Source: Microthrixaceae bacterium
GTDB lineage: Bacteria; Actinomycetota; Acidimicrobiia; Acidimicrobiales; Acidimicrobilacustridaceae
Assembly: GCA_947446975.1 (NCBI GenBank)
Contig: CANFHM010000002.1
Coordinates: forward strand, 40,428-104,427
DNA length: 64,000 bases
Direction: 5' to 3'
Positions 17,447 to 25,720 of the stretch are shown here, piece after piece. Numbering within the stretch: position 1 is the stretch's first letter; every line of letters begins with the position of its first letter. The notes beneath the pieces were generated by a model that was given only the letters and a program-made list of their open reading frames with translations, was not told the origin of the DNA and made no database searches. The position numbers were made by a program, and so were the translations under genes.

Positions 17447-18307
17447 ATGGTGCGAGACATGATGACCCGTCGTCGTTCCGAGCCCGATGTGTGGAACCCG
17501 CGCGTCGACCGTTGGACGGCCCGCACACAGCTCCCGCTCGATCTCTTTGCGTTGTCCACGATCTGGCTGAGCTTCGTGCCGATCACGGCGATGCTGAGGT
17601 TCAGTTCGTACCGCGGACTCTGGATCTCTGCCCGCATCGGTCTCTCGGTCGTCTTCGCCCTCGACATCGGCATCCGGTCGTGGCTGTCCGGTCGACCCGG
17701 TCGGTATCTCATCACCCATCCGTTCGGGGTGCTGGCAGCGCTCGTCCCTCCCTTCCGCCTGGTGTTCAGTCTCCGACTGCTGCGATCGATGTTCCGTCGG
17801 GGGAGCCTCGGGAGATTCCTCGCAGTGGCGCTCCTGCTCGTCATCAACGGGGCCCTTCTCGTGGTGGTGTTCGAGAGCGGCGCCAAGGGGGCCAGCATCA
17901 CGAGCTTCCCGATCGCCCTGTGGTGGACCGCCTGCACCGTCTCCACCGTCGGCTACGGCGATTACACGCCGGTCACCGTCGCCGGTCGGATCGTGGCGGT
18001 CTGCATCATGGCGGTCGGACTCACCACGGTCGCGGTGGTCACCGCCCAGATCGCGGCGAGCTTCTCCGAGCAGGCGGCCGCTCGACGCTCGGCAGCGTCT
18101 GAGGGCGACTCCACGGCTGGGGACGCGGCGGGCGGTGCCGGCTCCGGTCCGGACGCCGCTGCGGCCGGGGAGACGTCCGGTGACTCCTCCGCCAGCTCGT
18201 TCGGTGACGCACCCGGCGACACCGGCACCGCCCATGAGCGCCATCTCGCCCTGGTCGATCGACTGCAGCGGATCGAGGCGATGCTCCTGTCCCAGGAGCG
18301 CACCTGA
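17447..18307 (+). CDS. Voltage-gated-type potassium channel protein
   Basis: 286 residues. TACTVSTVGYGDYTP at about residues 160-175 contains the potassium selectivity filter TVGYGD, preceded by a pore helix and flanked by membrane segments. About four hydrophobic segments precede the pore, and RLVFSLRLLRSMFRRGS resembles a positively charged S4-like helix. The C-terminal 80 residues are an Ala/Gly/Ser/Asp-rich linker ending in a short amphipathic helix (ALVDRLQRIEAMLLSQ) that may form a tetramer coiled coil. The start could be ATG 17447 or ATG 17459/17462. No functional link with the neighbours is apparent. Confidence 0.85.
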   Translation: MVRDMMTRRRSEPDVWNPRVDRWTARTQLPLDLFALSTIWLSFVPITAMLRFSSYRGLWISARIGLSVVFALDIGIRSWLSGRPGRYLITHPFGVLAALVPPFRLVFSLRLLRSMFRRGSLGRFLAVALLLVINGALLVVVFESGAKGASITSFPIALWWTACTVSTVGYGDYTPVTVAGRIVAVCIMAVGLTTVAVVTAQIAASFSEQAAARRSAASEGDSTAGDAAGGAGSGPDAAAAGETSGDSSASSFGDAPGDTGTAHERHLALVDRLQRIEAMLLSQERT

Positions 18308-18325
18308 GCAGTCGGTGGGTGTGGC

Positions 18326-20710
18326 TCAGATGTAATCGTGGCGATGCATCCACTGCATGGCCACCCAGCCCCACGCCGGTGGGAGGTAGGCCGTGAACAT
18401 GCGGGCGGTGAACGTGGCCGCCACCGCCGCCTGATCAGGAACGCCCGCCGCGGTGAACCCGGCGATCAGGCCGGCCTCGATCACGCCCATGCCGCCGGGC
18501 ACCGGAGCGATCCCGCCGATGACCGAGGCGATCGAGTTGATCACGATCAGCTGCATGAGCCCGAGGGACTGTCCGTAGGCATGCAGGGCGGCCCAGAGCA
18601 CGAGGGCGTAGCAGACCTGTGCGATGAAGTTCCCGGCGAACAGCTGCACCGCCTTGCGCGGCTCGGAGACGACGGACGCGAAGTTCGACCGTGCGGCCGC
18701 CAGATGGGGTCCGACGAGCGTGGTGAGACGATGCCGGAACTTCGGGATGGCCAGCAGGATGAGGCCGATCACGATGACTGCGCCGAGTGCGATCGCCAGC
18801 TTCTCGGTGAGGTCTCCCGATCCGCTGCCGTGGTGGAGGTGGAAGGTGGTGTCGCCGAGCAGCAGACCCAGCGAGACGACGACGACCTGCACGATCCCCG
18901 AGGAGAACGAGGTCATCAGGCTCGAGCTGACCGCGACCGCCGGTGAGAGTCCCTGCTTCTGGAAGAACCGGACGGTCATGGCCATGGTGGCCACACCGCC
19001 GCCGACGAGCCCGGTGAACTTGTCGGCGAACTGCAGGATCAGCACCGGACGCATCGGCAGGGGCCGACTCACCGCTCCCAGCAGCGCCATCGCGGTGCCG
19101 AGCAGCGGCAGCTGGGCGATGAGCACCACTGCTGCGACCCACACCCACTTCGCATCGTTGAACGTGGTGGCGAAGTCGATCTTCGTGAACTGTCCGACGA
19201 GGAGGTAGAACCCGAGGAGTGTGGCCGCGGAGAGCAGGATGTTCGCCGGCGAGACCCGGCGCAGTTCCGTGAGCTTCGGCGGAGTGGAACCGGTGGTGGT
19301 GGCGGCGGCATCGCGGAGCTGCTGCACGATCTTCTTGGGCGAGTCGATCCCTCGCCGGGTGGGGCGGGGGAGGGCGGCCACCTCGAGCAGCGGCTGGAGG
19401 GCGATGAGCCCGGGGTCGCCGAGGGCGGAGGTGGCACTGGCCACCGCCCGTTCCGCCGAGGTGAGTGCTCCAAGGGTGACGAGCATCGAGACCTGGTCGA
19501 GGAGGAGTGCGTCGTCGGAGGGTCGTCCGTCGGCATCGGCGAGATCGGTGAACGACACGACGCCGGTGGTGTCGAGCAGGAGACGATCGGCGCCGATCGC
19601 CCCGTGCGCCACGCCGATCGCGTGCAAGGAGGCCAGTGAACCCCATGCCGAGGCGAGGACGGAGTCGTCGAGCTCGGCGGCTGTGAGTTCGGTGAGCCGG
19701 CGACCGACACGGTCGCGCATCACGAGCACGACATCGCCGCGGTCGCCGACGAGGCCGCTGTCGATCACCGTCGGCGTCGGCACCGACCCTCGTTCGGCCA
19801 GCATGAGCAGATAGGCGCGATGCTCGATCTGCTGCTCGCGTGTGGCGGCCACCGTCGGCCCGGAGTCCTTCATCCACACGAAGCGGATCACCTTGGCCAG
19901 GAACTGGGCGTTGGTGGCATCCCGGCCGATGACCGCGACGCGGATCGGGCCGGTGTCGTCGTTGCCGAGGAAGGCGTTCTCACCCCAGCTCTGGTCGGGA
20001 GCGGCGGCGAGGTCGGTGACGCTGATGCCCAGCGAGGCCAGATCGGAGCGCACGGCGTCCGGGGACGGGGCACCATCGGGTGAGCCGAGGATGAGATGGA
20101 CGACGGCGGCGAGGAACCAGGCCAGCCCGAGGGCGCCGGCCACGCCGGTGGGATAGCCGTAGGTCACCGAGGCGAGGCTGATGGAGATCAGCACCAGCAG
20201 GAACATGGCCATCCGACGCGCCGGTCTCGTGAGTTCCGGACTGGCGACGAAGAAGATGGCGGCCACGGTCGACAGTCGGAGGTTCGGATACACCGGGTAG
20301 TGCCCGACGGACTGTCCCACCGCGGCGGGTGCGTCGATCAGCGCATCGAGGGCTCGTCCGGCGGCCCATGTGAGCGCGAACACGAGCAGGACGCCGCCGA
20401 TGAACCGGGGTCGGCGGGCCAGCAGGGCGGCGATGACGATCAACCCGATCGCGGCGATCGCACCGGTGGTGTTGAGCCAGCGCAACGAGGTGGTGAGCGG
20501 CGAGGGCAGTGCGACGACGAGATCGTGCACCGATCGTTCGAAGGAGGACACGCGTCGCGCCGTGATCGTGCCGAGCCCGAGGAGCAGCAGGCCCACGAAC
20601 ATCCTGATGATCTCGGTGGGGCGACGATGCAGTCCCTTGTCGGGGACCACGCCGAACAGGCTCGTCCAGGAGGATCGGACCCGCTGGCGACGGGTGCGCG
20701 TCGTGGTCAT
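18326..20710 (-). CDS. Tripartite membrane protein: degenerate PAP2 domain, pseudokinase, UPF0104/MprF-like flippase domain
   Basis: 794 residues. The N-terminal about 220 residues have five to six helices and a layout like PAP2 phosphatases (NLRLSTVAAIFF where PSGH is expected, SVTYGYPTGVAGALGLAW where the Ser-Arg...His block is expected) but lack the catalytic His and Arg. The middle (about 260-450) resembles a phosphotransferase/kinase fold: HGAIGADRLLLDTTG at the catalytic loop with Ala for the catalytic Asp, and SFTDLADADG at the metal site. The C-terminal about 300 residues are a UPF0104/lysylphosphatidylglycerol-synthase membrane domain, with GGIAPVPGGMGVIEAG as its signature. Probably handles a lipid or lipid-linked substrate. 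Start is ATG 20710 (MTTTRTRRQ), eight bases after the upstream gene's stop; the ORF-track start lies inside that gene. Confidence 0.78.
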   Translation of the reverse strand: MTTTRTRRQRVRSSWTSLFGVVPDKGLHRRPTEIIRMFVGLLLLGLGTITARRVSSFERSVHDLVVALPSPLTTSLRWLNTTGAIAAIGLIVIAALLARRPRFIGGVLLVFALTWAAGRALDALIDAPAAVGQSVGHYPVYPNLRLSTVAAIFFVASPELTRPARRMAMFLLVLISISLASVTYGYPTGVAGALGLAWFLAAVVHLILGSPDGAPSPDAVRSDLASLGISVTDLAAAPDQSWGENAFLGNDDTGPIRVAVIGRDATNAQFLAKVIRFVWMKDSGPTVAATREQQIEHRAYLLMLAERGSVPTPTVIDSGLVGDRGDVVLVMRDRVGRRLTELTAAELDDSVLASAWGSLASLHAIGVAHGAIGADRLLLDTTGVVSFTDLADADGRPSDDALLLDQVSMLVTLGALTSAERAVASATSALGDPGLIALQPLLEVAALPRPTRRGIDSPKKIVQQLRDAAATTTGSTPPKLTELRRVSPANILLSAATLLGFYLLVGQFTKIDFATTFNDAKWVWVAAVVLIAQLPLLGTAMALLGAVSRPLPMRPVLILQFADKFTGLVGGGVATMAMTVRFFQKQGLSPAVAVSSSLMTSFSSGIVQVVVVSLGLLLGDTTFHLHHGSGSGDLTEKLAIALGAVIVIGLILLAIPKFRHRLTTLVGPHLAAARSNFASVVSEPRKAVQLFAGNFIAQVCYALVLWAALHAYGQSLGLMQLIVINSIASVIGGIAPVPGGMGVIEAGLIAGFTAAGVPDQAAVAATFTARMFTAYLPPAWGWVAMQWMHRHDYI

Positions 20711-20717
20711 CGGCCGA

Positions 20718-21710
20718 TCATCGGATGGTCGCCGCCGCGAACGCCCGCATCTCTCGCTCCACATCAGGCCCGGCCGGCGTGTAGAGCAGCTCGGTGACCC
20801 CACGTTGCGCCGATGCCGCAGCGCGACGAGCGATCTCGTCGGCGTCGCCCACCCAACCGGCGGCGAGGATCGCGTCGTCGGGTGCGACATCGAGGATCAC
20901 GCGGTCGCGGGTGCTCACATCGGTGACATGACCCTCGTGCACGATCAGATGACGTTCCCCCTCGGGGCGATCCGCCTCCACCCCGGCGAGCCATTCGGTG
21001 CCGGCGGGCATCCCGGGAAGGACCTCCGGGAACTGCTGCCACACGTAGTGGTGTCCGACGACGAACCAGGGTCCGACGGCATCGCGCACCCGGGCGCTCG
21101 AGCCGTCCTCGCCGCGATCCAGCACCGTGCCCGACACCATCTGGACGCGCCGCCCGAAGGGTCCGTCGGCGCCCTCGGTGTCGATGAGTCCGTCGATGGT
21201 TCCGGCGGCGACCATCTCCGCCGTGATCGCCAGCCCCTTGGGTCCGAGCGCCGACATGAGCAGCGGCGTGGAGATCGGCCTCGGTGCGGCCAGATGCGGA
21301 AGATGGATCATCTGGGCCCGGGCTCCGGCCACGGTGACGGTCTCTCCCTGCAGCAGGCCATGGAGCTGTTCGACGTAGGTGCGCAGTGTGGCCCAGGAGA
21401 GTGCTGATTTCCCGAGGACCCACCGGGCGGTGAGGCCGGTGCCGAAAGCAGCGGTGAGACGACCCGGCGCCATGCGTTCGAGCGTGGCGATCGCCGAGGC
21501 CGTGGTCATGACATGGCGGAGGTTCGGCACCAGCACGGCGGTGCCGACGTCGATGGAGGTGTTGGCGACGATGGCCGTGAGGTGCATCCAGATGTCCTCG
21601 TAGATGGCCGCCGAGTCGTAGAGCCAGACCCGGGCGAAGCCGAGCTCCTCGGCGAGCTGCGCTCGTCGAACTGCATCCGGACCGGGAACGACGCCGATTG
21701 AGATCTCCAT
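20718..21710 (-). CDS. LLM-class (luciferase-like) oxidoreductase
   Basis: 330 residues. MEISIGVVPGPDAVRRAQLAEELGF, then WLYDSAAIYEDIWMHLTAIVANT and LVPNLRHVMTTASAIATLE, follow the luciferase-like TIM barrel used by FMN- or F420-dependent enzymes; APGRLTAAFGTG is the family's strand-4 motif. In Acidimicrobiia-like and mycobacterial genomes this subgroup is mostly F420-dependent, but the cofactor is not proven here. The long ORF-track version begins inside the opposite-strand ABC gene; ATG 21710 is chosen because CAGGAT lies six bases before it. Eight bases separate it from the downstream flippase-like gene, so the two may be one transcript. Confidence 0.83.
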   Translation of the reverse strand: MEISIGVVPGPDAVRRAQLAEELGFARVWLYDSAAIYEDIWMHLTAIVANTSIDVGTAVLVPNLRHVMTTASAIATLERMAPGRLTAAFGTGLTARWVLGKSALSWATLRTYVEQLHGLLQGETVTVAGARAQMIHLPHLAAPRPISTPLLMSALGPKGLAITAEMVAAGTIDGLIDTEGADGPFGRRVQMVSGTVLDRGEDGSSARVRDAVGPWFVVGHHYVWQQFPEVLPGMPAGTEWLAGVEADRPEGERHLIVHEGHVTDVSTRDRVILDVAPDDAILAAGWVGDADEIARRAAASAQRGVTELLYTPAGPDVEREMRAFAAATIR

Positions 21711-21716
21711 CCCCGA

Positions 21717-21722
21717 ATCCTG
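21717..21722 (-). promoter_or_regulatory. Putative leaderless -10 box CAGGAT for the LLM oxidoreductase at 21710
   Basis: CAGGAT six bases before ATG 21710; the identical hexamer and spacing recur before the alcohol dehydrogenase at 35480. It departs from TANNNT at the first base. Confidence 0.35.
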
Positions 21723-21827
21723 CCACGGTTCGCCGTTCGACCTCCTCGACCGCTCCTCATCCGACCCCCTCGTTCCGTGCCGATGCTCCGCCTGCGAGAC
21801 TGCGGACCCGACACCGAAGGAGTCACC

Positions 21828-22256
21828 GTGCCGAACCGTCATCCAGATCCGGGTCTGTCCAGCGCCGACGAGCTCGCCGTGCGCTCGCTCATCGTGCGCC
21901 TCGCCCAGTACGCCGACGGGTTGGGCAGCGTCGATCAGTACGCAGACCTGTTCACCGAGGACGCCGAATGGCTGATGCCCGGTTCTCCGCGGTTCGGTCG
22001 CGAGGACATCCGGGCAGGCAGTGCGCAGCGGCGGGCCGAGGGCGGTGTCGGCCCGGGCAGCAACTCGCGTCACATGATCGCCGGCACGGCGATGGAGTTC
22101 CCCACTCCGGATGAGGCGATCGCGGACTCCTACTGGATGTACTTCGTCAACACCGACACGCAGGCCGAGCTGCGGCTCGTCGGTCATTACCGAGACACCG
22201 CCGTGCGCACCGATGAGGGATGGCGCATCTCCCGACGCGAGATAACTTTCGGATGA
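21828..22256 (+). CDS. SnoaL-like nuclear transport factor 2-fold protein
   Basis: 142 residues. ADELAVRSLIVRLAQYADGLGSVDQYADLFTEDAEWLMPG and later SNSRHMIAGTAMEF, HYRDTAVRTDEGWRISRREI are the regular pattern of SnoaL-like cone-fold proteins (SnoaL_4 type): helix with Tyr-Ala-Asp, the Phe-x-x-Asp-Ala block, the central His, and a terminal Trp-Arg-Ile strand. Members include isomerases, dehydratases and ring-hydroxylating dioxygenase small-subunit-like proteins; activity is unassigned. GTG 21828 follows GAAGGAG by five bases. The next gene starts 25 bases downstream, so it is probably cotranscribed with the ABC exporter. Confidence 0.78.
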   Translation: MPNRHPDPGLSSADELAVRSLIVRLAQYADGLGSVDQYADLFTEDAEWLMPGSPRFGREDIRAGSAQRRAEGGVGPGSNSRHMIAGTAMEFPTPDEAIADSYWMYFVNTDTQAELRLVGHYRDTAVRTDEGWRISRREITFG

Positions 22257-22281
22257 CACCCCCCAGCGAGCAGAGGAACAG

Positions 22282-23238
22282 ATGAGCGCAGCGATCGAGG
22301 CCCACGGTCTCGTCAAGACCTTCGGGAGCGACGTCCGCGCCCTCGACGGCGTGAGTCTGTCGGTCGAGCGGGGCACGGTCCTCGGACTGCTCGGTCCCAA
22401 CGGCGCCGGTAAGACCACGACCGTGCGCGTGCTCACCACGACACTGGTGCCCGACGCTGGTTCGGCGACGGTCAACGGTTTCGATGTCGTGCGTGAGGCC
22501 GACAAGGTGCGGGCGAGCATCGGTCTGGCCGGTCAGTACGCCGCGGTCGACGAGAACCTCACCGGTCGCGAGAACCTTCGGATGGTCGGTCAGCTGTTCC
22601 AGATGTCACGACGCGACGCCAGCCGTATCGCCGGCGAGCTGCTCGAACATTTCGAACTGACCGAGGCCGCCGACCGGCCCTCGAAGACCTACTCGGGTGG
22701 CATGCGTCGTCGTCTCGACATCGCTGCTGCGCTGGTGCATCGACCGCCGGTGCTCTTCCTCGATGAACCCACCACCGGCCTCGATCCCAAGAGTCGCAAC
22801 GCCGTGTGGTCGGTGGTCGAGGAGCTGGTCGCCGATGGCACGACGGTCCTGCTCACCACGCAGTACCTCGAGGAGGCCGATCGGCTCGCTGATCGCATCG
22901 TGGTCGTCGATCGCGGCGCCGTGATCGCCGAGGGCACCTCGGCCGAGCTCAAGGCTGATCTCGGCGAGACCGTGCTGGATCTCGGCTTCCCCGATCCGGA
23001 CACCGCAGAGCGGGCCGCTGGACTGTTCCGCGGTTCCTGGCCCGGTGGTGTCGTCGTCGACGGCTCACTGCTCGAACTCAGTGTCGACAGTGGTCCGTCG
23101 CAGGTCATGCTGGCCCTCCGCGATCTCGAGAGCGCAGGGATCGCTGCCAATCGAATGGCACTTCGCGAGCCGAGTCTCGACGATGTGTTCCTGAGCCTCA
23201 CCGGACGCAGGGCCGAGATCACCGAGGAGGAGTCATGA
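22282..23238 (+). CDS. DrrA-type ABC exporter ATP-binding protein
   Basis: 318 residues. AIEAHGLVKTFGSDVRALDGVSL then GLLGPNGAGKTTTVRVLTT (Walker A), YSGGMRRRLDIAAALVHRP (signature), VLFLDEPTTGLDPKSR (Walker B) and LTTQYLEEADRLADR (switch His replaced by Gln, as is usual in DrrA). The C-terminal part with EPSLDDVFLSLTG is the DrrA-type extension. Powers export of a hydrophobic compound, drug or lipid with the permease at 23235, whose ATG overlaps this stop. A Shine-Dalgarno AGAGGA precedes ATG 22282. Confidence 0.92.
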   Translation: MSAAIEAHGLVKTFGSDVRALDGVSLSVERGTVLGLLGPNGAGKTTTVRVLTTTLVPDAGSATVNGFDVVREADKVRASIGLAGQYAAVDENLTGRENLRMVGQLFQMSRRDASRIAGELLEHFELTEAADRPSKTYSGGMRRRLDIAAALVHRPPVLFLDEPTTGLDPKSRNAVWSVVEELVADGTTVLLTTQYLEEADRLADRIVVVDRGAVIAEGTSAELKADLGETVLDLGFPDPDTAERAAGLFRGSWPGGVVVDGSLLELSVDSGPSQVMLALRDLESAGIAANRMALREPSLDDVFLSLTGRRAEITEEES

Positions 23239-24044
23239 CCGCATCAGTGCTGCCCGAGGCGGCGGTCCCGATGAAGCGATCCCGACTCCGCCGATCGTTC
23301 GGTGATGCCATGGTGGTCACCGAACGGAACCTGATCAGCTACGTCCGCATCCCCGAGTCATTGTTCTTCTCCAGCGTGCAGCCGATCATGTTCGTGCTGC
23401 TGTTCCGGTACGTCTTCGGCGGCGCCATCGCCACGCCGGGGATGAACTACGTCGACTACCTGATGGCCGGCATCTTCGTGCAGACCGTGATGTTCGGTTC
23501 GATCAACACCAGCATCGGTCTGGCCGAGGATCTCCAGAAGGGTCTCATCGAGCGGTTCCGCTCCCTCCCGATGGCCCGCTCGGCGGTGCTCGCCGGTCGC
23601 ACCACCTCGGATCTCCTCCGGAACATCGTCGTCATCGTCATCATCACGCTCGTCGGATTCGCGGTCGGTTTCCGCATCCACACGAACGCCATCGCGTTCC
23701 TCGGTGCGGTGCTGCTGATGCTCTACTTCGCCTACGCCATCTCCTGGGGCTTCGCCTACATCGGACTGTCGGCCCCGAACAGCGAGGTGGCGCAGCTGAT
23801 GGCGTTCCCGATCCTGTTCCCCCTGACCTTCGCCTCGACGGCGTTCGTCCCGTCCTCCACCATGCCGCCGTGGCTGCGGGCGTTCGCCGAGCATCAGCCG
23901 GTGAGCCTCGTGATCAACTCGGTACGGGCACTCTCGGAGGGTGGACCCACGGCGCGGTGGGTCATCCCGGCGCTCATCTGGTGCACCGTCCTGCTCGCAC
24001 TGTTCGTGCCGCTCGCCGTGTGGCGGTACCGTCGCACCGCCTGA
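23235..24044 (+). CDS. ABC-2 type permease (DrrB-like)
   Basis: 269 residues with six hydrophobic segments: YIRIPESLFFSSVQPIMFVLLF-type first helix, TSIGLAEDLQKGLIERFRSLPMARS cytoplasmic loop, PILFPLTFASTAFVPSSTMP and a final WVIPALIWCTVLLALFVPLAVW helix. The cytoplasmic loop and the AFVPSSTMPPWLRAFAEHQP block are characteristic of DrrB-type permeases. Forms the exporter with the upstream ATPase (four-base overlap). Substrate unknown. Confidence 0.9.
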   Translation: MTASVLPEAAVPMKRSRLRRSFGDAMVVTERNLISYVRIPESLFFSSVQPIMFVLLFRYVFGGAIATPGMNYVDYLMAGIFVQTVMFGSINTSIGLAEDLQKGLIERFRSLPMARSAVLAGRTTSDLLRNIVVIVIITLVGFAVGFRIHTNAIAFLGAVLLMLYFAYAISWGFAYIGLSAPNSEVAQLMAFPILFPLTFASTAFVPSSTMPPWLRAFAEHQPVSLVINSVRALSEGGPTARWVIPALIWCTVLLALFVPLAVWRYRRTA

Positions 24045-24076
24045 GCCCGGAGCTCAGCTCGACCGAGGGGGGTCCA

Positions 24077-25264
24077 ATGCCCGGTGCACTCGACGGCATC
24101 CGCATCATCGACTGTTCCACCGCCCTGACCGGGCCCTATCCGGCGGCGCTGCTCGCCGACCAGGGGGCCGAGGTCATCAAGATCGAGCGGATCGGTCTGG
24201 GAGATCTCGCCCGGTGGGTCGGTGTGGCCGTCAACGGAGTCTCGGCGCTGTTCCAGGCCTGCAACCGGGGAAAGCGGTCGATCGCTCTCGATCTCACGAC
24301 CCCCGAGGGCGCGTCCATCGTGCGCGAGCTCGTGGCCGGTGCCGACGTGTTCATCCAGAACTTCCGTCCGGGAGCGCTGGATCGTGCGGGTCTCGGCCAC
24401 GCCGATCTCTCCGCCGGACGGGACGACCTCATCTACGTGTCGTTGTCCGGCTTCGGCTCGGTCGGTCCCTATGCCCACAAGGGCGCCTACGACACCGTGA
24501 TCCAGGCCTACGCGGGTCTCGCCAGCAACCAGGCCGACCCCGACGTCGGCGATCCCGTGTTCCTGCGCCAGACCGCGGCCGACAAGATCACTGCGATGTA
24601 TGCGGTCCAGGCGATCACTGCAGCGCTGCTGGCCCGTGAGCGCGGGCACGGCGGGCAGCATGTCGAGCTGTCCATGACCGATGCCGTGGTGTCGTTCCTG
24701 TGGGCCGACTCGGCCGGCAACGAGGTCATGCTCGACAGCGACCGAACCATGAACTCCAGCTTCACGCAGGGTTCGCGTCCGTTCCGCTTCGCCGATGGCT
24801 GGGGGATCGCCACGCCGACCTCCGACGCCGACTTCCATGGCATGTGCGAGGCCCTCGGCGTCGAGGGGCACGACGACCCCCGGGTCGCCACGATCGGCGA
24901 ACGACGCAAGCACACGCAGCTCACCGCGGACATCATGCGGGCCTGCCATGCGGCCACACCCTCGATCACCTGTGCCGAGGCGCTGCAGCGCATGGACGAG
25001 CTCAACGTGCCGTTCGCGCTCGTCGTGCCGCCATCGGAGATGCATGAGGACCCCCATGCGATCGCCATGGGCCTCTTCGAGGAATCGGTCCACCCGGTCG
25101 GTGGTCGTCTCCGGCAGCCCCGTCACCCGGCGAGGTTCAGTGCCACCCCGGCAGAGCTGGGCGGACCATCACCCGCACTCGGGGAGCACACCGACGAGAT
25201 CCTCACCGAACTGGGTCTCGCCGATCGGATCGACGACCTGCGCAGCGCCGGGATCGTCCGATGA
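24077..25264 (+). CDS. Class III CoA-transferase (CaiB/BaiF family)
   Basis: 395 residues. GALDGIRIIDCSTALTGPYPAALLADQGAEVIKIER is the N-terminal CoA-binding motif of family III CoA-transferases; GHGGQHVELSMTDAVVSFLW holds the catalytic Asp (about residue 202). RFSATPAELGGPSPALGEHTDEIL closes the protein as usual. It moves CoA between two organic acids or racemises an acyl-CoA. ATG 24077 follows GAGGGGGG; the ORF-track start overlaps the permease. The stop overlaps the next start (ATGA), tying it to the VOC protein. Confidence 0.9.
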   Translation: MPGALDGIRIIDCSTALTGPYPAALLADQGAEVIKIERIGLGDLARWVGVAVNGVSALFQACNRGKRSIALDLTTPEGASIVRELVAGADVFIQNFRPGALDRAGLGHADLSAGRDDLIYVSLSGFGSVGPYAHKGAYDTVIQAYAGLASNQADPDVGDPVFLRQTAADKITAMYAVQAITAALLARERGHGGQHVELSMTDAVVSFLWADSAGNEVMLDSDRTMNSSFTQGSRPFRFADGWGIATPTSDADFHGMCEALGVEGHDDPRVATIGERRKHTQLTADIMRACHAATPSITCAEALQRMDELNVPFALVVPPSEMHEDPHAIAMGLFEESVHPVGGRLRQPRHPARFSATPAELGGPSPALGEHTDEILTELGLADRIDDLRSAGIVR

Positions 25265-25659
25265 CCGCCCCGCGCATCTCGGGGTTCTCCCATCTGGCGA
25301 TCGTCGTCACCGATCTCGACGCCGCGCGGAGCTTCTACTGCGATCTCCTGGGGTTCAGTGAGCTGCCTCGTCCGGACCTCGGCATCCCGGGCATGTGGTT
25401 GCGGGTCGGGGACCTGCAGCTCCATTTCATCGAGAGCGACACCATGCCGATCCCCGGACCGGGGTTCCCGCATTTCGCCCTCCACATCGCATCCGACCGC
25501 TGGGATGCGGTCATCGAGGAGCTGCGGTCCTCGGGGGCGTCGTTCCTCGGTGAGCCCTCCACCCGGTTCGACTTCGGCGTGGCGGTGCGTGCCGCCTTCC
25601 TGCGCGATCCAGCCGGCAACACCGTCGAGCTCACGGATGTGGGGCCGTTACCCGGCTGA
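25261..25659 (+). CDS. VOC superfamily (glyoxalase/dioxygenase-like) protein
   Basis: 132 residues. FSHLAIVVTDLDAARSFYCDLLGF and, in the second half, FPHFALHIASDRWDAVIEEL with FLRDPAGNTVELTDVG are the two beta-alpha-beta-beta-beta modules of the vicinal oxygen chelate fold. Candidate metal ligands are His11, one His of the PHFALHI strand, and Glu in NTVELTD. Members include glyoxalase I, methylmalonyl-CoA epimerase and extradiol dioxygenases. Coupled by ATGA to the CoA-transferase, so it may act on the same acyl-CoA pathway. Confidence 0.85.
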   Translation: MTAPRISGFSHLAIVVTDLDAARSFYCDLLGFSELPRPDLGIPGMWLRVGDLQLHFIESDTMPIPGPGFPHFALHIASDRWDAVIEELRSSGASFLGEPSTRFDFGVAVRAAFLRDPAGNTVELTDVGPLPG

Positions 25660-25681
25660 GTTCCGGCTGAGCATCTGCTGA

Positions 25682-25708
25682 GCGCCGGCGGGATGACCCC
25701 ACCGGCGC
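25682..25708. terminator. Hairpin between convergent VOC and aldo/keto reductase genes
   Basis: GCGCCGGCGGG pairs with CCCCACCGGCGC (one mismatch) around a four-base loop. It lies between two convergent stops and could end transcription in both directions; there is no clear U-tract. Confidence 0.5.
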
Positions 25709-25720
25709 CGCTCGGGAGAT

